Below are positions 7,760-15,769 of a stretch of DNA of 62,445 nt, piece by piece. Both the position numbers and the translations under genes were made by a program. Below the pieces are notes generated by a model. That model ran no database searches. It had not been told where the DNA came from and was given only the letters and a program-made list of their open reading frames with translations. The DNA is from Eubacterium sp. GTDB taxonomy: Bacteria; Bacillota; Clostridia; Lachnospirales; Lachnospiraceae. How positions within the stretch are numbered: the stretch's first letter is position 1; every line of letters begins with the position of its first letter. The stretch is from assembly GCA_017541035.1 (NCBI GenBank), contig JAFXZW010000097.1, positions 1-62,445 on the forward strand, in the 5' to 3' direction.

Positions 7760-8383
7760 TTATCTCTCTATCAATTCCAAAACCTTACTCTTTATCATAC
7801 CACAAATGACAGGAATCGGTAAAGTGGCATCGACAGGATATATTCTCTCCCTGTCATTTTCCATGAGGGTATGATATCCCTCCGCCACCCTTTTATGGAA
7901 TTCCAGAGACTCCTGCTCCATCCGGTCCAGTTCCGCCTGATTCCTCTTTCTCCGTATTCCTTCTTCTGCGGAAAGGTCCATGAGAAATGTTACATCAGGC
8001 ATGTATTTTCCGATGGCGGGCCGGTTCACCGCGTAAACCGTTTCTACCCCCAGTCCCCGGGCGATTCCCTGATAAACCACGGAAGAATCCACGAATCGGT
8101 CACTGATCACGGCTTTACCTGCATCAATGGCAGGGCCGATCAGCTCCTTCACCAGCTGGGCGCGGGCCGCAGCGTAAAGAAGCATCTCCGTCTCCGGCTT
8201 CATTTCCTTATGAGCCGGATCCAGCAGCAGCTCCCGTACCGCTTCACTGATGGGTGTTCCACCGGGTTCCCGGGTGATCAGCACCTCATATCCCTGTTCC
8301 TTCAGGAACTCCGAGAGAAGCTGTATCTGTGTGGTTTTTCCGGAACCGTCCGGTCCCTCCATGGTGATAAATATCCCCTTCAT
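7760..8383 (-). CDS. tmk: Thymidylate kinase
   Basis: Phosphorylates dTMP to dTDP. The P-loop GPDGSGKTTQ lies near 11-20, the dTMP-binding segment RFVDSSVVYQG near 93-103, and the lid region RRKRNQAELDRME near 142-154. I chose the ATG at 8383 (MKGIFITMEG), with AGGAG five bases upstream. The GTG two codons earlier (8389) is also possible and would overlap the upstream GntR gene by GTGA. It is cotranscribed with the GntR-type regulator upstream and holB downstream. Confidence 0.93.
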   Translation of the reverse strand: MKGIFITMEGPDGSGKTTQIQLLSEFLKEQGYEVLITREPGGTPISEAVRELLLDPAHKEMKPETEMLLYAAARAQLVKELIGPAIDAGKAVISDRFVDSSVVYQGIARGLGVETVYAVNRPAIGKYMPDVTFLMDLSAEEGIRRKRNQAELDRMEQESLEFHKRVAEGYHTLMENDRERIYPVDATLPIPVICGMIKSKVLELIER

Positions 8384-8385
8384 TT

Positions 8386-9072
8386 TCACTCCTGCTCCGG
8401 TAATTGATTCTCGATCTGGATCATTTCCATGATCCTCTGTAGCTGGTCATAAATGTGTCCTCTCATGGACTGCTGCGCCTTGACCACATCTCCCTCCAGA
8501 ATGGCTTCCGTGATACGTGCATGCTCACGGGAGAGCTTGTCATGGGATGTGAAATCCTTCACATACTCAAAGCGATAACGGTAAACCTGCTCCCGCAGAC
8601 TGTGGGCAAGGGCGATCAGCCGTCGGTTCTGGGTTGCTTCAAAGATCACATCATGGAAGCGTTCGTCCTTTTCCACAATGGTCTCGACCTTTTTTCCCGT
8701 CAGTGCCGCATCGAAAGCATCCTTCGCTTTCACCAGCTCTCTCTTCCCTTTCTCGTCGATCCGCATGGTGGCGAGACGCACGGAAAGATCTTCGATGGCC
8801 ATACGTACCTCCAGGGCCTCCTGAAGATCCGACACGGTGATCCGCGCCACTTCTGCCCCCTTCCGGGGCAGCATGACAACAAGGCCTTCCAACTCCAGCA
8901 TGCGGATGGCTTCCCGCACCGGTGTCCTGCTGACCTCCAGGGTTTTTGCAAGCTTTTCTTCCATCAGACGCTCTCCGGGCAGAAGCTCGCCGCGGATGAT
9001 CGCATTGCGCAATGTTTTGAAAACTACCTCACGGAGCGGCAGGTATTCTGCCGGATCATATTCAAGCTTCAT
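8386..9072 (-). CDS. GntR-family regulator, FCD (FadR) type
   Basis: DNA-binding regulator of 228 residues. The winged helix is at about 10-75 (PLREVVFKTLRNAIIRGELLP, KTLEVSRTPVREAIRMLE), followed by an all-helical FCD ligand-binding domain (about 85-215) with the expected acidic and histidine residues for metal or carboxylate binding (ERFHDVIFEATQN, HARITEAILEGD). The start at 9072 follows GAGGTG. The stop touches the tmk start, so the two are coupled. Two perfect palindromes just upstream are likely operators, suggesting autoregulation. The effector is unknown; FCD proteins usually sense organic acids. Confidence 0.85.
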   Translation of the reverse strand: MKLEYDPAEYLPLREVVFKTLRNAIIRGELLPGERLMEEKLAKTLEVSRTPVREAIRMLELEGLVVMLPRKGAEVARITVSDLQEALEVRMAIEDLSVRLATMRIDEKGKRELVKAKDAFDAALTGKKVETIVEKDERFHDVIFEATQNRRLIALAHSLREQVYRYRFEYVKDFTSHDKLSREHARITEAILEGDVVKAQQSMRGHIYDQLQRIMEMIQIENQLPEQE

Positions 9073-9099
9073 GCTGCACCTCCCCCGTCGCCGTGTATT

Positions 9100-9136
9100 C
9101 TGTATACAGTATTCATTATAGCATGTTGCGCAACAT
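9100..9136. promoter_or_regulatory. Two palindromic operator candidates upstream of gntR
   Basis: CTGTATACAG (9100-9109) and ATGTTGCGCAACAT (9123-9136) are both perfect palindromes, placed 28 and 51 bases upstream of the GntR-type gene. FadR-type proteins bind short T-G-T...A-C-A palindromes, so these are plausible autoregulatory sites. Confidence 0.5.
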
Positions 9137-9281
9137 AGTTCAACCATGGCAAAGGGACGATCCCCGCCGGCTGCCTCAAGGCTATCAGCGGAAAACGCCC
9201 CCGTCGATTTTCAGTCATTAAGAGTGTTTTTCTGATCTTTTTTATTTGAATCCTCCTAACCCGACACAACCGGTCAATATG

Positions 9282-10169
9282 CTAAACAAGGTATATTCCT
9301 GCTGTGATTCCCCTGTTTCTCAGTTTTTCCTTAAATGTCAGCAGATCCGACCTGATCCCCTTCCCCTCCGGGTACATGCCGAATACAGTAGGTCCGCTGC
9401 CGGTCATAATGGTGGCGGAAACGCCTTCGTCACGAAGGATCTCTTCAATCACCCGGATCTCCGGATGCATTTCCACGGTAACCTGTTCCAGGACATTTCC
9501 CAGGCGGTTCATAACACCGGTAAGATCCTTCTGCCTCAAAGCCTGTACCATACCGTCGATATCCGGATGACGGATCTCCTCCGGCGGAAGACAGTCATAG
9601 GCGCCATATACTTCCTTTGTGGACGCGCCGAAGGACGGCTTGATAATGATGAAACGACAGTCCGGCAGCGGCGTAAGCGGAGTCAGGATCTCTCCGATCC
9701 CCTCCGAAAGCGCTGTTCCTCCCATGATGCAGTAGGGAACATCCGCCCCCAGGGTTACACCAATCTCCCGCAGTTCTTCCTCCGATACCGGGAGTTCAAA
9801 AAGCTCCGCGATTCCCCGGAGTGTCGCGGCACAGTCCGTACTTCCTCCGGCCATACCGGCTTCCATGGGGATATCCTTCACCAATGTAATGCTGACACCT
9901 TCCGTGATACCGTACTTTTCCAACATTTTCCGGGCAGCCTTCACGATCAGATTTCTCTCATCCAAAGGCATCCGTACCGCATCCGGAATCGTACTGTCCT
10001 CCGAAAGAGACAGTGTCACCCCCGGTTCAGCGGTTTTTTCGAAGGTAAGTACATCATAAAGGTCAATGGTCTGCATGATCATACGCACCAGATGATAACC
10101 GTCCTCCCGCCTTCCGGTAATATCCAGCCCCAGATTCAGCTTGGCATAAGCCTTCTTCTCTATCTTCAT
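9282..10169 (-). CDS. ispE: 4-diphosphocytidyl-2-C-methyl-D-erythritol kinase
   Basis: GHMP kinase of the MEP isoprenoid pathway, which phosphorylates CDP-methylerythritol. The 295 residues show the family marks: KAYAKLNLGLDITGRREDGYHLV at the N-terminus (read as two parts), the ATP loop PMEAGMAGGSTDCAATL (about 96-112), and GSGPTVFGMYPEG near the end. GAGGA precedes the ATG. It stands alone between the GntR gene and the serpin. The IspD-like gene at 16932-17648 may or may not supply its substrate. Confidence 0.95.
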   Translation of the reverse strand: MKIEKKAYAKLNLGLDITGRREDGYHLVRMIMQTIDLYDVLTFEKTAEPGVTLSLSEDSTIPDAVRMPLDERNLIVKAARKMLEKYGITEGVSITLVKDIPMEAGMAGGSTDCAATLRGIAELFELPVSEEELREIGVTLGADVPYCIMGGTALSEGIGEILTPLTPLPDCRFIIIKPSFGASTKEVYGAYDCLPPEEIRHPDIDGMVQALRQKDLTGVMNRLGNVLEQVTVEMHPEIRVIEEILRDEGVSATIMTGSGPTVFGMYPEGKGIRSDLLTFKEKLRNRGITAGIYLV

Positions 10170-10215
10170 TTTTCCTCATCCCCTCTCCCCGTTATTATAA
10201 GATGACAGAGTCAAA

Positions 10216-10289
10216 AGGTCCGTGCAATGCGTTTGCGCAATCGCACGAGACCTTACTTCTGAAGCGGGGGCAAAATATCTTTTGACCCC
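10216..10289. other. Two hairpins between ispE and the serpin gene
   Basis: In this 164-base gap AGGTCCGTGC (10216-10225) pairs with GCACGAGACCT (10243-10253), with one bulged base. GGGGCAAAA (10267-10275) pairs with TTTTGACCCC (10280-10289). Neither has a clear T-run. They may terminate the serpin transcript or be part of the ispE leader. Confidence 0.4.
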
Positions 10290-10333
10290 AACATCATTAT
10301 ATACAGAAACCGCAGATTTAGAAAGGGGAGATA

Positions 10334-11857
10334 TCATTTCATCGTATTCTGTACCCCAAGAAAGACTGGAATGCCGGTTTGGAAGTCAATGATTCCGTAG
10401 ATAAAGGGGCGGTCCAGCTTGATCTCAATGATTTCAGGATTCAGATCCAAGGCTGCCGCCTCCGTCACCGCAATCTCTGTCGCTGCAGCTGCCTTCGTTC
10501 CCTTCCTGTCTACCTCGATCATGGCCTTATGCACCACCCGGTCAACGGAGATCCGTTCACTGTCCTCCGTGATCATCTTACCGAATTCTGCACTCCCGGC
10601 GAAGGCCTTCTGTACTCCCAAAGCCTTCATAATGTCATTCATTTCCGTGCCGTACTCCGCTTTGAATTCCGGGAACTCTACCTGAAGGGTCGGCTCAAAA
10701 TCCGCTTCCAGTATGGCATCGGAGAATGCCTTCTTCTCTGCAAGGATTTTTTTCAGGTACTCCTCTGCTGTCACACCCTCCGGCGGAAGAAGCCCCAGGA
10801 AACAATAGCCTCTGCCGCTGTATGCCTTAAGGAAGCCTTTTCCCCCGGCAATCTGAACGTACCCGTGCTCCTCGCTCTGAAGCATCGTCACCTTTGATTT
10901 CGAGCTGTCAGCATTTGTGAAGTTTGCATTCTTCCTGACCATATACTCACTGACAGGCGTCTTCCATTCCCCGTCAAAAGCTATGGCATTCATCAGCACC
11001 AGCGATGCCTGCGGATCCAGATACTCCACAATCTTCGGAATTCGCTCTCTGGTGTTCTCCTTTACCCAGTTATTGATATCCGTAACCGTACTGTCATCAA
11101 AGGGCGCCGCAAAAAGCTCTGCCCGGTAGTAATTCACCGCATCGGAAATGTAATTCTCCGTCAGCTTTACATTTCCGTCCTTTTTCACCCATACGGAATT
11201 TGCCACATTCCAGTCTGTGCCCTTCTGCATTCTACCTGCCAGCGTAGCCATTTCCGCGTTCAATACTGTCGGCGTGGCATTTGTACCCGGTATCAGCAGT
11301 TCCATCAGCTCCTTCTGTGTCTCACTCCCGTCATCGGTGCCGGCGGTCAGCATACCAAGGGCCATCTGCAGGGAAACCGGGCTGATCAGATAATTCTGAT
11401 TTGGTTTTCCCTCCATCTCCATGGTCTTCTGCAAAAGCTTTACTGCCCCCGTGGAAAGTGCCCTCCTGTGATTATCCTGCATGGGCGTTTTGGTAAGCTC
11501 TGCCTGCTGAACGCCCTCAGCCAGATTGACGACATTTGCCTTAATGACGGAAGGATCGGATGGTTCATCCGTTCCGGTCTGCGCACCCGCTTCCGTTACG
11601 GTTCCTTCACCCGATTGCCCGGCGCCATTTTGCGTCTGCTCCTCCTTACCGAGAAGGATACCAAGGGCGATAAAGCCTGCCAGCATAACTGCCGCAAGGG
11701 AAATGCCGATCACCGCCCATTTCGTCCTCCGGGCATTGATCGATTTCTTCCCATGATCCCGGTTTTTCTCATCCGCTGCCAGTATGAAGTCATCGTTCAG
11801 ATCCGTTATCCCGTCCATCAGGCGATCAGCCGCCTCTCTTCTTCTCTCATCGCTCAT
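10334..11857 (-). CDS. Membrane-anchored serpin with anti-sigma-like N-terminus
   Basis: Protein of 507 residues in three parts. Residues 1-45 are cytoplasmic and charged (EAADRLMDGITDLNDDFILAA), resembling short N-terminal segments of anti-sigma proteins. One transmembrane helix lies at about 47-70. After a linker, a full serpin domain runs from about 125 to 507. The reactive-loop hinge KGTKAAAATEIAVTEAAAL fits the inhibitory consensus with small side chains, and DRPFIYGIID is the C-terminal serpin strand. The start at 11857 follows AGAGGGGGT and overlaps the sigma-factor stop by ATGA, so the two are coupled. It probably inhibits extracellular serine or cysteine proteases. A role in holding the sigma factor is inference. 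Confidence 0.85.
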   Translation of the reverse strand: MSDERRREAADRLMDGITDLNDDFILAADEKNRDHGKKSINARRTKWAVIGISLAAVMLAGFIALGILLGKEEQTQNGAGQSGEGTVTEAGAQTGTDEPSDPSVIKANVVNLAEGVQQAELTKTPMQDNHRRALSTGAVKLLQKTMEMEGKPNQNYLISPVSLQMALGMLTAGTDDGSETQKELMELLIPGTNATPTVLNAEMATLAGRMQKGTDWNVANSVWVKKDGNVKLTENYISDAVNYYRAELFAAPFDDSTVTDINNWVKENTRERIPKIVEYLDPQASLVLMNAIAFDGEWKTPVSEYMVRKNANFTNADSSKSKVTMLQSEEHGYVQIAGGKGFLKAYSGRGYCFLGLLPPEGVTAEEYLKKILAEKKAFSDAILEADFEPTLQVEFPEFKAEYGTEMNDIMKALGVQKAFAGSAEFGKMITEDSERISVDRVVHKAMIEVDRKGTKAAAATEIAVTEAAALDLNPEIIEIKLDRPFIYGIIDFQTGIPVFLGVQNTMK

Positions 11858-12423
11858 ACAGACACCCCCTCTCCTTCCAGATATTTCTTCAGACGGCCCC
11901 GCATCCGATAGAGGCGGTCTGCTGCCTTTCCGGGAGACAAATGGAAACGTTCCGCCAGTTCCTCCAGTGCTTCCCCATACCAGTATCGGAGCACGAACAG
12001 CTTCCTGTTCTCCTCTTTTTCGCTCCTTAACCACTTTTCCATCGTCTGCACCAGCAGCATATGCTCCATCGCCTGCTCCACATTGTTATCTGCCGGGATG
12101 CAATCCTCCAGCTCAGAGAGAAGGACATTTGCATCCTCATTCCTTTTCTCCGCTTTCTTTTTCCGAAGCAGCGTCAGCGACATATTTCTCACGATCCTTC
12201 CCAGATAGGCCTTCAGACTCTTCGGAACCGTCGGCGGGATTGTATTCCAAAGCTTCAGATAGGAATCATCCACGCATTCCTCCGCGTCCTCATGGGATTG
12301 TAGAATCCGAAAGGAAAGCGTCCGGGAGAAACTGCCGTACTGCCGATCCGTCATTTCGATAGCCGTTTCGTTTCGTTCCTGATAAAGTGCTATGATTCTT
12401 TTGTCAATCGATTCATTCTCCAT
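11854..12423 (-). CDS. ECF-type RNA polymerase sigma factor
   Basis: Sigma-70-like protein of 189 residues. Region 2 is at about 25-90 (SHEDAEECVDDSYLKLWNTIPP, AYLGRIVRNMSLTLLRKKKA) and region 4 at about 130-180 (ENRKLFVLRYWYGEALEELAERF, SPGKAADRLYRMRGRLKKYL). The linker is short, as in extracytoplasmic-function sigma factors. The ATG at 12423 has AAGGA about 8-9 bases upstream; an ATG three codons earlier is less well placed. It is coupled to the serpin gene downstream. This pairing resembles sigma/anti-sigma operons. Confidence 0.88.
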   Translation of the reverse strand: MENESIDKRIIALYQERNETAIEMTDRQYGSFSRTLSFRILQSHEDAEECVDDSYLKLWNTIPPTVPKSLKAYLGRIVRNMSLTLLRKKKAEKRNEDANVLLSELEDCIPADNNVEQAMEHMLLVQTMEKWLRSEKEENRKLFVLRYWYGEALEELAERFHLSPGKAADRLYRMRGRLKKYLEGEGVSV

Positions 12424-12675
12424 TGTTCCCATCCTTTGTAACCCCTTTACCTATAGAGACGCATTTTCCTCACTGTTATCGGTTATAAAAAAAATCACAC
12501 AAAAACCTTCTTGCATATCCCCCTTACCTGTGATAGCTTGTAGTATGCTACTCAACAGTGCCTTCAACAGGCAGCTGAGGGGATGTCTTTCACCTGATTC
12601 TGCGTCTTTAGGATCACCTTTAAGTATTATACCATAAAAAGTAGCATATCTCTGTATCATTACAAAGGAATCGCA

Positions 12676-14415
12676 ATGAAACAATATATTTCAGAAATGC
12701 TGGATGCATATACCGGGCGGTCGCTCTCCCCCTGGCATATGCCCGGACACAAAAGAAAACCGGTTCTCGGCGGGATGTGGGACACTTTATTCGCAAGGGA
12801 CGTGACCGAGGTCCCCGGAACGGACGATTATCATCATCCGGAGGAAGCGATCCTCAGATCCCAGCAGGAGGCTGCCGCTGTGTACGGTGCGGCTTACAGT
12901 CATTATCTGGTGAACGGATCCACAGCAGGGATTCTGGCCGGGGTTCTGGCTCTTGCGGAGCTTCATAAAGAGAAATATGATAACACGCCGGTCTTTCTTG
13001 TGGCGAAAAATGTACATCGCTCCGTCCACCACGCCCTGCGGCTGGCAGGTGCGGAATGTGTGGAACTGAGCCCCTCTGAGGATCCTGACTACGGCCCGGT
13101 TCTCCCGGAGGAGGTGGAGAGTGCCTTGAAATCCTTCGCGCTGTCGCCCGGCCCTTCGAGGCAAATACAGTCCCAAAAGACCCAATCCTTTCAGGATGGC
13201 CCATCCTCCTTCAGGTGTACGGGACACAGCAAAGGAGCACCCGGGTTACAGGATGACTCATCCTCCTTCCGTCATCCCGAGGGATCTCTTCTCTCTCAGA
13301 AAATCGCCGGATGTATCCTGACATCCCCCACCTATGCCGGAGCCGTGTCACCGCTTCGGGAGATTCATATTCTCCTGCAAAATGAAGGCATCCCCCTTCT
13401 TGTGGACGAGGCCCATGGAGCACATTTCCCTTTTATGGAAGAGCTGAAAAATGCCGGTGGAATCGCCTGTGGGGCAGAACTTGTTGTTCAGAGTCTTCAT
13501 AAAACTCTGCCCGCACTGACTCAAACTGCGATTCTCCATGTAAACGGCCACGGAGAAGAAGTAGAAAAACTGAACGCAGAAGTAAAAAGACAGCTGGCTG
13601 TCGTACAGTCCAGTTCCCCCTCATATATCCTTCTATCGTCTGCGGAAGCAGCAATTGCCTGGGCAGCGGAATCCAAAAGGGAATTTGATAACTATACGGT
13701 TCGTCTGCTGGCCTTTCGCAGGCGGTTGGCCGCTTCGATAAAATGTTTCTCTCTGGTGGACTATCCGGTGCTTCAGGATCCTACACGCATCACCCTGCGG
13801 TTACAAGACGGCCTATCCGCCTGCAAGCTTAAGCAGAAGCCGCGAAACCGACGTCAGGAATCGGGAAGCAATGTCCATGGGCAATGTCAGGCAACGGATA
13901 ACGGTGGACCAGTGCAATGTCAGACACCGGATAGCAATGAGACAGAAAAAGTCTCATTTACTGGGGATACAGCCAGCTTCCCCACAGGACTCCGTGCAGC
14001 CGCATGGCTGGAGGAGCATTGGGGCATTGTTGCTGAGCTCGCCGGAAGCAGAGAACTGATCCTGATCTCCACCGTGGCCGACACGGAGGAAGACCTGAAC
14101 CGGCTGTATCACGCACTTACGGAGCTTGACAGGCTCTGCCGCTCCGGAAATGATTTCTCACAGTATTCCGATCTAAATGCCTCGAATACATTTATCCTTC
14201 AGGATGACCGGACTGAGGATCAGAGCCAACCGTCTTTCAAATGTGCGGATCCTTCCGGCATTTCCCTTCCCCAGGTAGGAATGACCGCCGAACAGGACAT
14301 CTATGCCTATCCTCCGGGAATCCTCCTGATACGAAAAGGGGAACGCATCACCGCGGATGCTATTCAACGCATTCATGAGGAGCTTCGTGCAGGGCGCAAA
14401 ATAAAAGGGTGCTGA
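12676..14415 (+). CDS. Orn/Lys/Arg decarboxylase family protein with three inserts
   Basis: PLP enzyme of the group I decarboxylase fold (YaaO/SpeA type), probably acting on arginine or lysine in polyamine synthesis. Visible marks are PWHMPGHKR (19-27), VPGTDDYHHPE (46-56), LVNGSTAGI (78-86), DEAHGAH (244-250) and the PLP lysine K276 in SLHKT. At 579 residues it is about 100 longer than short relatives. The excess lies in three low-complexity segments (about 155-208, 388-428 and 497-535) with TCATCC/AGGATGAC-like DNA, as in dispersed repeats of this genome. All keep the frame. AAGGA precedes the ATG. In Bacillus this gene lies just upstream of tmk. Whether the enzyme is active is unknown. Confidence 0.88.
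   Translation: MKQYISEMLDAYTGRSLSPWHMPGHKRKPVLGGMWDTLFARDVTEVPGTDDYHHPEEAILRSQQEAAAVYGAAYSHYLVNGSTAGILAGVLALAELHKEKYDNTPVFLVAKNVHRSVHHALRLAGAECVELSPSEDPDYGPVLPEEVESALKSFALSPGPSRQIQSQKTQSFQDGPSSFRCTGHSKGAPGLQDDSSSFRHPEGSLLSQKIAGCILTSPTYAGAVSPLREIHILLQNEGIPLLVDEAHGAHFPFMEELKNAGGIACGAELVVQSLHKTLPALTQTAILHVNGHGEEVEKLNAEVKRQLAVVQSSSPSYILLSSAEAAIAWAAESKREFDNYTVRLLAFRRRLAASIKCFSLVDYPVLQDPTRITLRLQDGLSACKLKQKPRNRRQESGSNVHGQCQATDNGGPVQCQTPDSNETEKVSFTGDTASFPTGLRAAAWLEEHWGIVAELAGSRELILISTVADTEEDLNRLYHALTELDRLCRSGNDFSQYSDLNASNTFILQDDRTEDQSQPSFKCADPSGISLPQVGMTAEQDIYAYPPGILLIRKGERITADAIQRIHEELRAGRKIKGC
13138..13299. repeat. Repeat-derived in-frame insert in the decarboxylase gene
   Basis: Several ATCC/GGAT-rich half-palindromes occur here, including TTTCAGGATGGC, CAGGATGACTCATCC and GTCATCCCGAGGGATC. 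The last is a variant of the dispersed repeat at 17666-17887. Similar inserts occupy about 13837-13959 and 14164-14280. All are multiples of three and contain no stop codon. Confidence 0.55.
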
Positions 14416-14433
14416 CTTTCGCAGCACCCTTTT
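14403..14433. terminator. Bidirectional intrinsic terminator
   Basis: Stem AAAAGGGTGCTG (14403-14414) / CAGCACCCTTTT (14422-14433) with T-runs on both sides. It lies at the end of the decarboxylase gene (plus) and 29 bases beyond the stop of the convergent membrane-protein gene (minus), serving both. Confidence 0.85.
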
Positions 14434-14461
14434 ATTTTTCTGTTTCTGTTTCCTATTTTGA

Positions 14462-15688
14462 TTATTCTTTGGAGCCCTTATCACCAAAGGGATCATTGGA
14501 ATACATGGCAAATGGATCCATTTCAGGGATGTCATATCCTGTATTGGGAGACGCATCATTCGGTGTTTCGGATGATCCGAAATCCGACAGATCCATGGTA
14601 TCCATACGATTAAGCACATCGGAAGTATCCTCGTCTGCAGTCGAACTGCCGTATCCCGGCATGTCAATTCCGCCTGCAGTATCCGCGCTGCTGCTTCCGT
14701 AGCCCGGCATATCGATTCCGCCGACCGGATTAGAACTTCCGTAGCCAGGCATGTCAATACCGCCTGAAGTATCCGCACTACTGCTTCCGTAGCCGGGCAT
14801 GTCAATTCCGCCGTTCTTATTCGGCATATCGATTCCACCGTTCTGACCCGGCATGTCGATTCCACCGCTCAGATTTGCATTGGTTACTCCGTACCCCGGG
14901 GCCGCCGCGTCCGGCATACCGGTCCCATCTGCATTATTCTGTGCATTACCGGCATTGCCTTCAGCACCTGTCGGATTCAGGAACGGATTCAAAGCAGGAT
15001 CAGCTGCATTTGCACGAGCAATATCCTGCACATTCTCCATTTCCTTCTTCTTCTTTTTGAAAGCAAATGAAACAAAGAGAAGAATGACACCAAGGAGAAG
15101 GAGAAAGCCGAAAACCAGGAAGCCACGGAAACGGCTGTTGGTAGCGTCGAGAGTGAGATTAAGGATTCGTGGGAACTGATCCGTAGTCACACCGGCTTTG
15201 CTCAATGCTTCCTTGTAGAATGCCTGGATCTTCGAATCCATATTCGTGATCTGTCCGGTCAGAGTAAGACTGGTGCCCGGCCAGGTCTCTGTCTCACCCG
15301 TGAGAAGACTCCAGGTAGGATCTACCATAGCCTCCAGCTGCTTGATATCGGACTTATCCTTCAGTGTAACCGACATCACCGTACCGTCATCCAGTACAAC
15401 AACATAGTGCTGCTCGGTTCCGGCCGGAATAAAGCCATTGATCTTATGTTGGGTTTCCGCATAATTTCCGAGAACCAGGCGAAGATTCAGCGTGGCATAA
15501 TCTCCCTTCGTCGGTTCCTTACCTTCCATAACTGCCTGATTGAGATTGATCGTATTCCCCATGAATACGTAATCCCAACGCGCGATTGCATAAACGATTG
15601 CGCCGACGAAACAAAGGATCGAAACGATCAGCATCGCTTTCATATTTCCCTTGGCCTGCTTTGCAGACATTGCCTGTGTCGATGCCAT
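14462..15688 (-). CDS. Two-TM membrane protein with GGIDMPGYG repeats
   Basis: Protein of 408 residues without a recognised function. Transmembrane helices lie at about 16-36 and 192-212. Between them is a probably extracytoplasmic domain of about 155 residues. After KKKKKEM, the C-terminal part (about 235-408) is low-complexity and probably cytoplasmic. It holds six copies of GGIDMP, four of them extended to GGIDMPGYGSS, plus a run of DMDT/PFA-type residues at the end. AGGGGG precedes the ATG. Proteins of this type with Gly/Pro/Asn-rich tails recur at 22859-25071. Confidence 0.7.
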   Translation of the reverse strand: MASTQAMSAKQAKGNMKAMLIVSILCFVGAIVYAIARWDYVFMGNTINLNQAVMEGKEPTKGDYATLNLRLVLGNYAETQHKINGFIPAGTEQHYVVVLDDGTVMSVTLKDKSDIKQLEAMVDPTWSLLTGETETWPGTSLTLTGQITNMDSKIQAFYKEALSKAGVTTDQFPRILNLTLDATNSRFRGFLVFGFLLLLGVILLFVSFAFKKKKKEMENVQDIARANAADPALNPFLNPTGAEGNAGNAQNNADGTGMPDAAAPGYGVTNANLSGGIDMPGQNGGIDMPNKNGGIDMPGYGSSSADTSGGIDMPGYGSSNPVGGIDMPGYGSSSADTAGGIDMPGYGSSTADEDTSDVLNRMDTMDLSDFGSSETPNDASPNTGYDIPEMDPFAMYSNDPFGDKGSKE

Positions 15689-15769
15689 AATTACCCCCTT
15701 TTCACATGAAATGATACATTTTTCAACAAAACACGGCTATTATACCTAAAGACTCCGGAAAAATCAACA

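Noticed and set aside
12424-12480. ECF-type autoregulated promoter upstream of the sigma factor (a CGTC at -10)
   Set aside because: No AAC-type -35 was found at about 16 bases, so I could not support it.
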